64,000 bases of DNA from Thermomonas paludicola (GTDB lineage Bacteria; Pseudomonadota; Gammaproteobacteria; Xanthomonadales; Xanthomonadaceae). The notes under the pieces are model-generated. The model did not search any database, was not told the origin of the DNA, and saw only the letters and a program-made list of their open reading frames with translations. The position numbers were made by a program, and so were the translations under genes. Where the stretch lies: assembly GCF_024498955.1 (NCBI RefSeq), contig NZ_CP093311.1:2108001-2172000 (forward strand), read 5' to 3'. This document shows positions 23,818 through 34,043 of the stretch, piece by piece; position 1 is the stretch's first letter, and every line of letters starts with the position of its first letter.

Positions 23818-25131
23818 TCACTGTTTGCGCAAGGGCGACCACGCCGGCTCGCGCACATCCTCATCCGGCAGTGGCAACCGGTAGCGCACGCGACCATCGG
23901 TGGACACCACGTACAGCACTCCGCGACGCCCCTCGCGCGCGGCGTACAGCAGCATTGCGCCATTCGGTGCGAAGCTGGGGGACTCATCCAGCGAACCGGG
24001 CGAAAGCATGCTCCAGCGCGGGCTGCCGGTGCTGCGATCCATCAGCGCGATGCGATAGACATTGCCCGCGCCCTGCGCCGTGGCCATTTTTTTGCCGTCC
24101 GGCGACAGCGACGGGCTGGCGTTGTAGCTGCCTTCAAACGTGACCCGGGTGGCGCTGCCGCCGCCGGCGGGCACCTGGTACACCTGCGGGCGGCCACCGC
24201 GATCCGAGGTGAAGTAAAGACTGGCGCCATCCGGGCTCCAGACCGGCTCGGTGTCGATGCCAAAGTGATTGGTGAGCTGGGTCAGGTGTTTGCTGGCCAG
24301 GTCCATCACGTAGATATCGGGGTTGCCGCCCTTCGACAGGGTCATCGCCAAGCGGGTGCCGTCCGGCGAGAAGCTGGGTGCGCCGTTGATGCCGCGGAAG
24401 CTGGTGAGGCGTTCGCGGCTGCTGGTGGCGACATCCTGGATCCAGATGCCGGAATTGCCGCCCTCGAAATCCACGTAGGCAATCTTGCGGCCGTCCGGGC
24501 TCCAGGAAGGCGACATCAGCGGCTCTTTCGACTTCACCATCCAGCGTGGATTCCAGCCGTCGGCATCCGCCACCCACAGCGCATAGCGCGTGTCGCGCCC
24601 CAGCCCGGTGGAGGTGACATAGGCAATCCGCGTCCAGAACGCGCCGGGCACGCCGAGAATTTTTTCGTACACCGCATCGCTGACCTGATGCGCCACGTCG
24701 CGCATCGAGGCGGTTGGCGCGGCCAGCGCGAACCCCAGCAGGCGCTCCTGCTTGGCGACATCGAACAATTCGTATTCGGTCCGATAGCCGTCGCCCGAGG
24801 GCGCGCAGCGCCCGATCAGCAGGTAGTCCTGCTTGAGCATGCGCCAGGCCGGATAGGCCACGTCGCTGCCTTGCGTGGGCCGCTCCGGCAGGCTGGCCGG
24901 GTCGGGGCTGCGGAACTGGCCCGAGCGCCCCAGATCGGCACGCACCACGCCAGCCACGTCGGTCTGGCCGCAATCGCCGCCAAACGGCACCACCGCGATC
25001 GGCAGCGCCGCGGCATTGCCGCCGACGATGTCGATTTCCAGCCCCTTGCTCTGGGCAAACGACACCAGCGGCAGCAGCGCGCCCAACAGCAAGGCAATGC
25101 AACTCGGCAGACGAAAGCGGGATCGGCGCAT
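23818..25131 (-). CDS. tolB: Tol-Pal periplasmic propeller TolB
   Basis: 437 residues with a signal peptide (MRRSRFRLPSCIALLLGALL to SFAQ), an N-terminal alpha/beta domain that contacts TolA, and a C-terminal six-bladed propeller with repeated SPDG blades: SPSWSPDGRKIAYVDFEGG, PSFSPDGTRLAMTLSKGG, PVWSPDGASLYFTSDRGG and PSLSPDGKKMATAQ. It shuttles between TolA and Pal in the periplasm. Order tolA-tolB-pal is standard. Confidence 0.96.
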   Translation of the reverse strand: MRRSRFRLPSCIALLLGALLPLVSFAQSKGLEIDIVGGNAAALPIAVVPFGGDCGQTDVAGVVRADLGRSGQFRSPDPASLPERPTQGSDVAYPAWRMLKQDYLLIGRCAPSGDGYRTEYELFDVAKQERLLGFALAAPTASMRDVAHQVSDAVYEKILGVPGAFWTRIAYVTSTGLGRDTRYALWVADADGWNPRWMVKSKEPLMSPSWSPDGRKIAYVDFEGGNSGIWIQDVATSSRERLTSFRGINGAPSFSPDGTRLAMTLSKGGNPDIYVMDLASKHLTQLTNHFGIDTEPVWSPDGASLYFTSDRGGRPQVYQVPAGGGSATRVTFEGSYNASPSLSPDGKKMATAQGAGNVYRIALMDRSTGSPRWSMLSPGSLDESPSFAPNGAMLLYAAREGRRGVLYVVSTDGRVRYRLPLPDEDVREPAWSPLRKQ

Positions 25132-25235
25132 GGGGCGATGGACTCTCTGCAGAAGGTGAACAGGGTCGCCGATGCCGGCACCCGCAAGATGAACGTTAGC
25201 GGACTAACCCGATCACCCGCGTGAACATGGAGTCG

Positions 25236-26129
25236 TCAGCGGTCTTCCGCCACGAAATTGAGATCGATCGTGCGACTGAACACGGTTTCGAAGCCGGCAT
25301 ATGGCAAGGGCGACGCCTTCAGCACCGCGCGCTCGACCGACTGCCTGCCCGCCGCATCGTAGGAACACGCTGGCGACACGGTGACATCGACCACTTCGCC
25401 ACCTGGCAGCTGGCGAATCGAGATCCGGCAGCGCTGGCCCAGCGGCACCGTTTCCGGGCGCACCCACTGGCGCAGGATCGCCTGCTGCAGCGCGGCCGCG
25501 TATTTCGCCAGCAAGCCTGCGTCCGGGCCGCGGTTGCCGGGCGTTGCCGGCGCCGACGCAGCAGCGGGATTGCGGGCATCGGCAAGCTGCAGGGCGCGCA
25601 TCTCCGCTTGCGTGCGCTCGCGCGCGGCCTGCTCGCGCTGGCGGCGAATTTCGTCAATCTGCTTTTGCTTCTGCCGCTGCAACTCCGCCTGTTTTTTCGC
25701 GTCCAGCTCGGCCTGGTCTGGCTGCCTGCGCTGTTCTTCCTGCTCGCGCGGCACCTTGGCAACCAGCGGCGAATCCGCGTTGCGCTGCACTTTTTCCTGC
25801 TCCATTGGCGCGGGTTCCGGCACCGGCGGTGGCAATGCCTTTGCCTGCGGCGGGGGCGGCACCTCGTCCGGCAGTGGTGTCGGAAGCGGCTCCGGCACCG
25901 GCTCGGGCGCACGCACTTGTTGCTGCGGCGCGCGTTGCAGCGCGCGCTGCATCGAAGGGCTCAGGTCCGATACCGTCACCAGCTCGGCTTCGATGGGATC
26001 GCCCTGGGCGGCGGCCACCGCCGCATGCTGCGGCCAGCGCAGGCCGGCGAACAACAGCACGAACAGCAGCGCATGCAGGCCCAGTGCCTGCAGCACGGCC
26101 GTTCGCGTATCCGTCCGCGTCTCCCTCAT
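25236..26129 (-). CDS. tolA: Tol-Pal envelope protein TolA
   Basis: Predicted 297 residues. One membrane anchor (AVLQALGLHALLFVLLFAG, near 10-30) precedes a proline-rich then charged helical domain (about 90-185; DAKKQAELQRQKQKQIDEIR) and a TonB-like C-terminal domain (ILRQWVRPETVPLGQRCRIS). TolA spans the periplasm and transmits the proton-motive force from TolQR to TolB-Pal. I chose the ATG at 26129 (MRETRTDTRTA), just after the tolR stop; a GTG at 26159 would overlap tolR by 20 bases. Neither has a strong ribosome site. Confidence 0.92.
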   Translation of the reverse strand: MRETRTDTRTAVLQALGLHALLFVLLFAGLRWPQHAAVAAAQGDPIEAELVTVSDLSPSMQRALQRAPQQQVRAPEPVPEPLPTPLPDEVPPPPQAKALPPPVPEPAPMEQEKVQRNADSPLVAKVPREQEEQRRQPDQAELDAKKQAELQRQKQKQIDEIRRQREQAARERTQAEMRALQLADARNPAAASAPATPGNRGPDAGLLAKYAAALQQAILRQWVRPETVPLGQRCRISIRQLPGGEVVDVTVSPACSYDAAGRQSVERAVLKASPLPYAGFETVFSRTIDLNFVAEDR

Positions 26130-26139
26130 CGGCGCTGGC

Positions 26140-26595
<456 letters not shown>

Positions 26596-26602
26596 GGATG
26601 CC

Positions 26603-27385
26603 TCAGTCGGCCTGGCGTTGCAGGATCGAGGAGAATTCTTCGCTGAAGGTCTCGTAGCGCACCGCCATGCGCTCGGCGCGGGTGGCGAAGCGGTTGTAGG
26701 CCCACACCGCCGGAATGGCCGCGAACAGGCCCATCGCGGTTGCGATCAACGCCTCCGAAATCCCCGGCGCCACGGTGGCGATGGTGGCCTCTTTCATGGT
26801 GGCCAAGCCCTGGAACGAAATCATGATGCCCCAGACGGTACCGAACAGGCCCACGTAGGGACTGATCGAACCGACGTTGGCCAGGAATTCCAGGCTGCGT
26901 TCCAGCCCGTCCAGCTCGCGCGACGCCGCGGCACGCATGCCGCGCTGTGCGCCTTCCAGCTGCATGCGCGCGTCCACGCCGCGCCGCTGGCGGATGCGGT
27001 TGAATTCGCGCATGCCGCCTTCGAAAATCGCCTCCAATCCCTCGATGCTGCGGTTGCGCTCGGTGGCGGCAGCGTACAGCTTGGGCAATTCGATGCCCGA
27101 CCAGAAGCTTTCCTCGAAGCGATCGGCTTCGCGCTCGGCGCGATCCAGCAGGCGCTTTTTGCGCAGGATGATCACCCACGAAGCCAGCGACGCAAGCAGC
27201 AACAGGGCCATCACCAACTTCACCGGCAGGCTGGCGTGCAGTACCAGCTGCAGGATGTCCAGCCCCTGCCCGGTCGGTGTTGCCGCTGCAGCCTGCACGC
27301 CGGTATTGGCCAGCTCCACCGTGCTGGCTGTCGCGTTTTCGGGCAGGGCCTGCGGCAGCGATTGCAGCATGGTGGGTGCGAACAT
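26603..27385 (-). CDS. tolQ: Tol-Pal proton channel subunit TolQ
   Basis: Predicted 260-residue MotA/TolQ/ExbB-family protein. Three membrane segments: LVMALLLLASLASWVIILRK, ISPYVGLFGTVWGIMISFQG and GISEALIATAMGLFAAIPAV, with the conserved Thr/Ala channel residues in the latter two. The N-terminal residues are Ala/Thr-rich and periplasmic. The ATG at 27385 overlaps the ybgC stop (TGATG), so translation is coupled; the frame stays open upstream but has no family similarity there. Confidence 0.95.
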   Translation of the reverse strand: MFAPTMLQSLPQALPENATASTVELANTGVQAAAATPTGQGLDILQLVLHASLPVKLVMALLLLASLASWVIILRKKRLLDRAEREADRFEESFWSGIELPKLYAAATERNRSIEGLEAIFEGGMREFNRIRQRRGVDARMQLEGAQRGMRAAASRELDGLERSLEFLANVGSISPYVGLFGTVWGIMISFQGLATMKEATIATVAPGISEALIATAMGLFAAIPAVWAYNRFATRAERMAVRYETFSEEFSSILQRQAD

Positions 27386-27834
27386 CAAGGAATCTCCACG
27401 GTGGTTGTCAGTTGCAGCAGCAAGGCATCCGGAAGCGGACGCGGGCGGAAATCGGTCGCGCGCAGCGCGGCGATCTTCACCCGGGCATCCACCAGCAAGC
27501 GGCCTTCGCATTCGATCCGCTGCGTCAGCACGAGACTGGCGCCCCGGCATTCCAGCAGACTCACGCTGACCTGAAGCTGATCGTCCAGGCGTGCCGGCGC
27601 GCGGAAATCGACCTGCACCGCGCGCACCACGAACAACAGGTTGTCGCGATGGCGCATGGTGTCCTGGTGCAGCCCCTGCCGGCGCATCCATTCGCTGCGC
27701 GCACGCTCCATGAACGCCAGATATTGGGCGTGATACACCACGCCGCCGGCATCGGTGTCTTCCCAGTACACGCGGACAGGAAAGGAAAAGGAAAGGGGGG
27801 CAGAGTGAGTTTTCCGCCCAGGATTCGCAGTCAT
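27385..27834 (-). CDS. ybgC: Tol-Pal-associated acyl-CoA thioesterase YbgC
   Basis: 149-residue hotdog-fold thioesterase. The catalytic region YWEDTDAGGVVYHAQYLAFM carries the conserved Asp and the GGVVYH turn; RARSEWMR follows. YbgC hydrolyses acyl-CoA or acyl-ACP thioesters and is the first gene of the tol-pal cluster. The start ATG at 27834 has GAGGAG six bases upstream, both within the loop of a 27-base inverted repeat; the first residues (MTANPGRKTHSAPL) come from one repeat arm and are not family sequence, which normally begins near FSFPVRVY. Confidence 0.92.
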   Translation of the reverse strand: MTANPGRKTHSAPLSFSFPVRVYWEDTDAGGVVYHAQYLAFMERARSEWMRRQGLHQDTMRHRDNLLFVVRAVQVDFRAPARLDDQLQVSVSLLECRGASLVLTQRIECEGRLLVDARVKIAALRATDFRPRPLPDALLLQLTTTVEIP

Positions 27835-27875
27835 TCCAGACTCCTCGTCGGAAAACTCACTCTGACCCCCTTTCC
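27790..27875. repeat. Inverted repeat across the ruvB-ybgC junction
   Basis: Arms 27790-27816 and 27849-27875 are inverted 27-base copies with one mismatch, separated by 32 bases. Core sequences are CAGAGTGAGTTTTCCG and CGGAAAACTCACTCTG. One arm encodes the last RuvB residues and its stop; the other encodes early YbgC residues; the loop holds the ybgC ribosome site and start. The mRNA would form a very stable hairpin over the junction. Architecture matches the yoaA element at 4362-4426. Confidence 0.88.
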
Positions 27876-28879
27876 TTCTCGGCCTTCGGCTTGAAACCGA
27901 GGTGGCGGTAAGCCTTGGGCGTGGCCATGCGGCCGCGCGCGGTGCGCAGCAGGAAGCCCTGCTGGATCAGATACGGCTCAACCACATCCTCCAGCGTGCC
28001 GCGCTCTTCCGACAGCGCCGCCGCCAATGACTCCACGCCCACCGGGCCGCCATCGAACGCATCGATGATGATGCCCAGCATGCGCCGATCGAGCTCATCG
28101 AAGCCTTCCGGATCCACCTTCAGCATGTCCATCGCCGCGCACGCGGTGGCGGCATCGATGGCGCCTGCGCCCTTGACCTGCGCGTAATCGCGCACGCGGC
28201 GCAGCAGGCGGTTGGCGATACGCGGCGTTCCGCGCGCGCGCCGCGCCAGTTCGCCGGCGCCATCGGCATCGCAGGCAATGCCCAGGATGCTGGCCGAGCG
28301 GCGCACGATGCGGGTCAGTTCTTCCGGCGAATAGAACTCCAGCCGTTGCACGATACCGAACCGGTCGCGCAGCGGCGCGGTCAGCAAGCCTGCGCGGGTG
28401 GTGGCGCCAATCAGGGTGAACGGCGGCAAATCCAGCTTGATCGAGCGTGCGGCCGGCCCTTCGCCAATCATGATGTCGAGCTGGTAATCCTCCATCGCCG
28501 GATAAAGGATTTCCTCGACCAGCGGCGACAGACGATGGATCTCATCGACAAACAGCACGTCATGCGGCTGCAAATTGGTCAGCAACGCGGCCAGGTCGCC
28601 CGCCTTCTCGATCACCGGGCCAGAGGTCACCCGCAGGTTGACGCCAAGCTCGTTGGCGATGACGTGGGACAGCGTGGTCTTTCCCAGTCCGGGCGGGCCG
28701 AAGATCAGCACGTGGTCGAGCGCTTCGCCACGCTGCCTGGCCGCCTCAATGTAAATTTGCATTTGCTCGCGCACCGGCTGCTGGCCGAGGTATTCGTCCA
28801 GCCGGCGCGGGCGGATGCTGGCATCCAGCGCCTCGTCTTCGCGGGTGGCGTCGGGGGCAATCAGGCGGGGATCGGTCAT
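27857..28879 (-). CDS. ruvB: Holliday junction helicase RuvB
   Basis: Predicted 340-residue AAA+ ATPase that, with RuvA, drives branch migration. Walker A is in [14 protein letters not shown], Walker B in [10 protein letters not shown], sensor and arginine-finger region in [19 protein letters not shown]; the C-terminal winged helix contains [17 protein letters not shown]. The ATG at 28879 ([10 protein letters not shown]) is chosen over a longer open frame. The C-terminal tail KERGSE is encoded by an inverted-repeat arm and replaces the usual short ending. It is separated from ruvA and ruvC by kup and a divergent GGDEF gene. Confidence 0.96.
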   Translation of the reverse strand: MTDPRLIAPDATREDEALDASIRPRRLDEYLGQQPVREQMQIYIEAARQRGEALDHVLIFGPPGLGKTTLSHVIANELGVNLRVTSGPVIEKAGDLAALLTNLQPHDVLFVDEIHRLSPLVEEILYPAMEDYQLDIMIGEGPAARSIKLDLPPFTLIGATTRAGLLTAPLRDRFGIVQRLEFYSPEELTRIVRRSASILGIACDADGAGELARRARGTPRIANRLLRRVRDYAQVKGAGAIDAATACAAMDMLKVDPEGFDELDRRMLGIIIDAFDGGPVGVESLAAALSEERGTLEDVVEPYLIQQGFLLRTARGRMATPKAYRHLGFKPKAEKERGSE

Positions 28880-29009
28880 GCTCCGATTATCGCCCGCCGC
28901 AGCGGCTTTTGCCCGCCAACCCGCCGCTGCCCATGTCCCGCGCCGTGCGCCTTGTCGACAGGGCCCGATCAGCATTGCGCAGCATCGCCGCAATTATTAC
29001 CCTCCAGAC

Positions 29010-30827
29010 ATGACGGATACCGCGAACGGCTCCGCACCGCCTGCCAACAGCTTGCCGCGGCTTGTCGTGTTCGCGCTGGGCTTCGCCGCCTGCGCTTGGT
29101 GGTCAATCCACATGACCGCGGGGCCCTCGGGGTTTTCGATGCTGTGGGTGCCCAGCGGGATCCTGTTCGGCGTCCTGCTGACCTCCCCGCGGCAACACTG
29201 GAACGGCTATCTGCTGGGAGCCCTGCTGGGGTTCCTGGCGGCCAACGCACAGCGCAACGGCCTGGGGCCGCTGACGCTGCTGCTCAGTCTGTGCAACGTG
29301 TTCGATGCCTGGCTGGCTGCGCGCATCGTGGCACCGCGGGTGACGGACATCGGGCAACTGGCGTCCATCAATCGCACCCTGCGCGTGGCTGGCGCTGCAA
29401 TCATTCTTTCGTGCTCGCTGTCTGCGCTGGTCGCCGCGACGGCGCGACATGCGCTGCCTCCGGGGACATACGGGTTCGCCGTCCTGGTCGAAACCTGGCT
29501 GGCCTCGCACGTCATGGGGATGGTGATCTTCGGCACGCTGACGGTCGTCGCCCGGGTTGAAGGCAGGCGCATGCTGGGGCCACCCAAGCGGCGTCCGGAG
29601 TTGGCGGCAACGCTGGTGCTGGTCGCCGGAAGCACCTGGCTCATTTTCGCCCAGGCCCACCTTGCGGCCTCGTTCCTGTTGTTTCCGCCCCTGCTGCTCT
29701 GCGTGCTGCGCCACCGCTTCAGCGGATTCGTGCCCGCCATCGCACTGATCGCGCTGATTGCCACCATGCAGACTGCGGCGGGCCATGGGCCCTTCGTATT
29801 GGGCGCCGGGCTGGACGACGGCGTGACGCGTGCGCGCCTGCTGCAGCTTTTCATCCTGTGCTGCTGCATGCTGGCATTCCCGATCGCGTCGGTGTTGACC
29901 GAACGACGGATCCAGACGCACAAGCTGCGTCGCAGCGAACAGCAGTATCGGATCCTGGCCGAGTATTCGCGTGACCTGATCATCCGCATCACCCCGGACC
30001 GCACGTTCGACTACATCTCTCCATCGGTGACCGAGCTGCTGGGATGGGATCCGCAGGAATTTGAAAGGCGACGCTGGGAGCTGGTGCATCCGGAGGACGT
30101 CGCGATCCTGCAGGACGCGATGGCCCCGCTCCATGAAGGCGGGGGCGTGGCGAGTCTGGTGTATCGCTGCCGGCACAAGCAGGGCCACTACATCTGGTTG
30201 GCCGCCAATGTGCGCAGCGTGCGGGACGAGCAGGGCCTGATGGCGCTGGTGTTTTCCGGCCGTGACGTGACTTCGCGCATCGAAGCCGAGCACGCGCTGG
30301 AACAACAGGCCCGGCGCGACCCGCTCACCGGCCTGGCAAACCGCCTGCTGTTCGAGGAGCGCATGGCGCTGGCATTGGCTCGGGCCCAGCGCAACAAGAC
30401 GCGGGTGGGACTGCTGTATTTCGATGTGGATCACTTCAAGCGGATCAACGACAGCCACGGGCATGCCGCAGGCGACTATGCGCTTCGCGCGTTCGCGCAG
30501 CGAATGACCCAATGCGTCCGCTCGGTGGATCTGGCCGTGCGGCTGGGCGGCGATGAGTTCGTCGTGGTCGTGGAAGACATCGCCACCCCGCAGAGCCTGC
30601 TGTTCATTGCCGACAAGTTGCTGGCGGCGACGCGGGAACCCGTGCTGTTCGGCACCACGCCGCTGCAGATCGGCACCAGCATCGGAATCGCCATGAGTGG
30701 CCCCATGCATTCGGATATCGCCGCATTGATGGCGCTGGCCGATACCGCCCTGTACCAGGCCAAAGCTGCCGGCCGCGGCACCTGGCGGCTTGCCATCCCG
30801 CCTGAGGGCGACGGCCCTCCCTCCTGA
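29010..30827 (+). CDS. MASE1-PAS-GGDEF diguanylate cyclase
   Basis: Predicted 605 residues. An N-terminal multi-pass sensor region (about 10-305, with LWVPSGILFGVLL and NGYLLGALLGFLAANAQRNG) resembles MASE1; a PAS domain follows (about 315-430; YRILAEYSRDLIIRITPDR, WELVHPEDVA) and then a GGDEF domain with LTGLANRLLFEERM, FDVDHFKRINDSHGHAAGD and the active loop LGGDEFV near residue 513. RSVD five residues before GGDEF is an allosteric I-site, so the enzyme should be active and product-inhibited. It makes cyclic di-GMP from GTP at the inner membrane; the signal is unknown. No EAL domain. It is transcribed opposite to its neighbours, between kup and ruvB. Confidence 0.9.
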   Translation: MTDTANGSAPPANSLPRLVVFALGFAACAWWSIHMTAGPSGFSMLWVPSGILFGVLLTSPRQHWNGYLLGALLGFLAANAQRNGLGPLTLLLSLCNVFDAWLAARIVAPRVTDIGQLASINRTLRVAGAAIILSCSLSALVAATARHALPPGTYGFAVLVETWLASHVMGMVIFGTLTVVARVEGRRMLGPPKRRPELAATLVLVAGSTWLIFAQAHLAASFLLFPPLLLCVLRHRFSGFVPAIALIALIATMQTAAGHGPFVLGAGLDDGVTRARLLQLFILCCCMLAFPIASVLTERRIQTHKLRRSEQQYRILAEYSRDLIIRITPDRTFDYISPSVTELLGWDPQEFERRRWELVHPEDVAILQDAMAPLHEGGGVASLVYRCRHKQGHYIWLAANVRSVRDEQGLMALVFSGRDVTSRIEAEHALEQQARRDPLTGLANRLLFEERMALALARAQRNKTRVGLLYFDVDHFKRINDSHGHAAGDYALRAFAQRMTQCVRSVDLAVRLGGDEFVVVVEDIATPQSLLFIADKLLAATREPVLFGTTPLQIGTSIGIAMSGPMHSDIAALMALADTALYQAKAAGRGTWRLAIPPEGDGPPS

Positions 30828-30888
30828 GCCCGCTGCAGGCCACCCCGCAGCCTGCCCGGCGCATCAGCCGGGCGAGTGCAAGAACGCC

Positions 30889-32811
30889 TCAGATCTCGAC
30901 CTGCGCCCCCAGCTCCACCAGGCGGTTGCCGGGGATGCGGAAGAACGCGGTCGCCGGCGCGGCGTTGCGGTGCATGAACGCAAACAGCTTGTCGCGCCAG
31001 ATCGGCATGCCGCGACGGCGCCCGGCGACGACGCTCTCGCGGCTGACGAAATAGGTGGTATCCATCGGATTGAAGGCCAGCTCGCATTGGTCGCAGCTGC
31101 GCATCAGCGCCACCGGCACGTCCGGTGTTTCCATGAAGCCGTAGCGCACGATGACCCGGTAGAAGTCATTGCCTGCGATGGGCTCGATCTTCATCCGCCG
31201 CTCCTGCGGCGCGTACGGCACGTTCAAGGTTTCCACGGTCAGGAACACGTTGCGTTCGTGCAGCACCTTGTTGTGCTTGAGGTTGTGCAGCAGCGCGTGC
31301 GGCACCACGTCCGGGCTGGCGGTCAGGAACACCGCCGTGCCCGGCACCCGCACCGGCGGCGCCAGCATCAGGCCGGGCAGGAAGGTATCCAGCTGGATCC
31401 CCTCTTTCCGCACTTCGGCATTGAGCAATTCGCGGCCACGACGCCAGGTGCGCAACATGGTGAACAGCAGCAGCCCGAGCGCCAATGGGAACCAGCCGCC
31501 GTCCGGGATCTTGGCACCGTTGGCGACCACGAACGCCGCCTCCACCACCGCGAACACCAGGCACAGCGGCAGCACCCAGTGCCGCCAGCCTGGCCACAGC
31601 GCGTACGCCACGATCGCCAGCAGCAACGTGTCGATCAGCATCGTCAGCGACACCGAGATGCCATAGGCCGTGGCCAGGGCGGTCGAGGTGCGGAACGCCA
31701 GCACCAGTGCCACCACCAGCACCATCAACGTCCAGTTGATGCTCGGCACGTAGATCTGGCCGATGGTGTCGCTGGAGGTGTGCTTGATCCGCATGCGCGG
31801 GATGTAACCCAGCTGCATCGCCTGCCGGGCCACCGAGAACGCACCGGTGATGACCGCCTGCGAGGCGATGACGGTCGCGGCGGTGGCCAGCAGGATCATC
31901 GGCCAGCGCGCCCAGTCGGGCACGCCGATGTAGAACGGGTTGTGGATGGCCAGCGGATCCTGCAGTACCAGTGCGCCCTGGCCCAGGTAGTTCAACATCA
32001 GCGCCGGCAACACGAAGAAGTACCACGCCATGCGGATCGGCCGCGCGCCGAAATGGCCCATGTCCGCATACAGCGCCTCGCCACCGGTCACCGCCAGGAC
32101 CACCGCGCCGAGGATGAAAATGCCGTGGAAATGGTGCTCCATGAAAAAGCGCATGGCCCACCACGGGCTGAACGCCTTCAGCACCTCGGGCGCGTGGAAC
32201 ATGTTGAATACGCCGATGGCGGCCAGAGAAGCGAACCACAGGATGGTGATCGGGCCGAAGATCTTGCCGACCTTGGCAGTGCCATGCTTCTGCGACGCGA
32301 ACAGGCAGACCAGCACCAGCACGGTCAGCGGCACGATCCAGTGGTGCAGGCTGGGCGCGACCACTTCCAGGCCCTCGATGGCGGAAAGCACCGAAATCGC
32401 CGGCGTGATCACGCCGTCACCGAAGAACAACGACGCGCCGAAGATGCCGAGGATGCCGACGTAATAGGCCGCCCTGGACCCCTTGCGCAGCGTGCGCTGG
32501 GCCAGCGCCATCAGCGCCATGATGCCACCCTCGCCATCATTGTCCGCGCGCATGATGATGGTCACGTACTTGGCGGTGACCGTGATCATCAGCGCCCAGA
32601 ACACCATCGAGAGGATGCCCAGCACGGTATCGTGGTTGGCCACCAGGCCGAAGTGCGGCGAAAACGCTTCCTTGAGCGTGTACAGCGGGCTGGTGCCGAT
32701 GTCGCCGAACACCACGCCGATCGCGCTGATGACCAATGCCATTCCCGCGCCACCGGAATGACCGTCGTTACCCTGCGAGTGCACGGGCATGGTGGAACTT
32801 GGAGAGGTCAT
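30889..32811 (-). CDS. kup: Low-affinity potassium uptake protein Kup
   Basis: Predicted 640-residue KUP/HAK/KT transporter, about twelve membrane segments then a cytoplasmic C-terminal domain. The N-terminal signature [19 protein letters not shown] is plain, followed by [20 protein letters not shown] and [15 protein letters not shown]; the C-terminus includes [11 protein letters not shown]. It imports K+ with protons. The ATG at 32811 ([10 protein letters not shown]) gives normal length. It follows ruvA on the same strand, an arrangement I recall from Xanthomonas (trkD). Confidence 0.94.
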   Translation of the reverse strand: MTSPSSTMPVHSQGNDGHSGGAGMALVISAIGVVFGDIGTSPLYTLKEAFSPHFGLVANHDTVLGILSMVFWALMITVTAKYVTIIMRADNDGEGGIMALMALAQRTLRKGSRAAYYVGILGIFGASLFFGDGVITPAISVLSAIEGLEVVAPSLHHWIVPLTVLVLVCLFASQKHGTAKVGKIFGPITILWFASLAAIGVFNMFHAPEVLKAFSPWWAMRFFMEHHFHGIFILGAVVLAVTGGEALYADMGHFGARPIRMAWYFFVLPALMLNYLGQGALVLQDPLAIHNPFYIGVPDWARWPMILLATAATVIASQAVITGAFSVARQAMQLGYIPRMRIKHTSSDTIGQIYVPSINWTLMVLVVALVLAFRTSTALATAYGISVSLTMLIDTLLLAIVAYALWPGWRHWVLPLCLVFAVVEAAFVVANGAKIPDGGWFPLALGLLLFTMLRTWRRGRELLNAEVRKEGIQLDTFLPGLMLAPPVRVPGTAVFLTASPDVVPHALLHNLKHNKVLHERNVFLTVETLNVPYAPQERRMKIEPIAGNDFYRVIVRYGFMETPDVPVALMRSCDQCELAFNPMDTTYFVSRESVVAGRRRGMPIWRDKLFAFMHRNAAPATAFFRIPGNRLVELGAQVEI

Positions 32812-32845
32812 GGGCATTCGCGGGATGGGTCTGTTGCGGGCCAGC

Positions 32846-33433
32846 TCAGCGCAGCGCGGACTGTAGCGCTTTGCGGATGATGGCAGGGACGTCGTCGCCG
32901 TTGGCAGCGGCTTTTTTCGCCATGCGATCCGCCTCGGCCGGCTTGTAACCCAGCGCCTGCAGCGCATTGCATGCCTCGGAGACCGGGTCGCCCGGCAGCG
33001 CCATGCCGCCCACGACGCTTTCGCCGCCCAGGTCAGCGGCACGATCGCGCAACTCGACGACCATGCGCTCGGCGGTCTTCTTGCCGATGCCTGGAATGCG
33101 GGTCAGCGCCGCAATGTCGCCGGTTTGCACCAGGCGCGCGAAGTCGGCAACGCTCACGCCCGAGAGCACCGCCAGCGCGATCCTGGCGCCGATTCCCGAC
33201 ACTTTCTGCACGTCGCGGAACAGCCGCCGCTCGGCATCGCGCAGGAAGCCGTACAGCGACACGCTGTCTTCCTTCTGCGCGTAGTGGGTGAACAGGAACA
33301 CTTCCCGGCCCACCTCGGGCAGGTCGTAGAAGGTGCTCATCGGTGCTTCCAGCTCGTAGCCGACACCGCCCACGTCCACCACGATCCACGGCGGCGCCTT
33401 GTGAATCAGGATGCCTTTCAACCGACCGATCAT
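32846..33433 (-). CDS. ruvA: Holliday junction-binding protein RuvA
   Basis: 195 residues: N-terminal OB-fold ([20 protein letters not shown]), two helix-hairpin-helix motifs ([20 protein letters not shown] and [19 protein letters not shown]) and a flexible linker to domain III ([19 protein letters not shown]) that binds RuvB. It recognises four-way junctions. Its start overlaps the ruvC stop by four bases (ATGA). Confidence 0.97.
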   Translation of the reverse strand: MIGRLKGILIHKAPPWIVVDVGGVGYELEAPMSTFYDLPEVGREVFLFTHYAQKEDSVSLYGFLRDAERRLFRDVQKVSGIGARIALAVLSGVSVADFARLVQTGDIAALTRIPGIGKKTAERMVVELRDRAADLGGESVVGGMALPGDPVSEACNALQALGYKPAEADRMAKKAAANGDDVPAIIRKALQSALR

Positions 33434-34002
33434 CGCCGTCCCCTGCCTTTGCGTCCCCAGGCGATGCTTGCGGCCACGCCCAGCCGTTGCGCACTCGCGC
33501 GCACATGCGCGTGGGTGATCGCCACCGCCAGCGCGTCGGCGGCATCGGCCTGCAACTTGCCGGCCAGCCCCAACATCGCCCCCACCATGTGTTGCACCTG
33601 CGTCTTGTCGGCGCCGCCGCTGCCGACCAGCGCCAGCTTGATTTCCTTGGCGGCATATTCGCTCACCGGCAAGTCGCGCGCCACGCATGCGGCGACCGCT
33701 GCGCCGCGCGCTTGCCCAAGCTTGAGCGCGGACATCGCGTTGTTGGACAGGAACACCTGTTCCACCGCGACTTCATCCGGCGCGTATTGCTCGATCAGCG
33801 CCCACAGTCCGTCCAGCAGCAGGCGCAGGCGCAGCGGGAAGGAGTCGGCCGCCAGCAGCACCAGCGGCTGGTGATGGACGTGGATCACCTTGCCATCCGC
33901 GGCGACGTCGATGATGCCGACGCCGGTGCGCTGCGAGCCTGGATCGATCCCCAGCACCCTGACGGCTGCGGGAGTCCGGACGCTGGATTCGGGTTTTGAC
34001 AT
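33430..34002 (-). CDS. ruvC: Holliday junction resolvase RuvC
   Basis: Predicted 190-residue RNase H-like endonuclease that cuts the junction held by RuvAB. The first catalytic Asp is in [16 protein letters not shown], the Glu in [11 protein letters not shown], and the distal acidic pair is in [16 protein letters not shown]. The C-terminal tail is basic (RKGRGRR). Two adjacent ATGs (34002, 34005) are possible; the distal GTG-like upstream extension is less likely. It precedes ruvA with an ATGA overlap and follows yebC. Confidence 0.96.
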   Translation of the reverse strand: MSKPESSVRTPAAVRVLGIDPGSQRTGVGIIDVAADGKVIHVHHQPLVLLAADSFPLRLRLLLDGLWALIEQYAPDEVAVEQVFLSNNAMSALKLGQARGAAVAACVARDLPVSEYAAKEIKLALVGSGGADKTQVQHMVGAMLGLAGKLQADAADALAVAITHAHVRASAQRLGVAASIAWGRKGRGRR

Positions 34003-34043
34003 CATGCTGCTGGCGACGGCCAATGCGCCCCCGGGGCGCGGGC

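Noticed and set aside
30854..30873. GCCCGGC/GCCGGGC hairpin between the GGDEF gene and kup as a terminator
   Set aside because: Stem of seven with no T run on either strand; too weak a case in GC-rich DNA.
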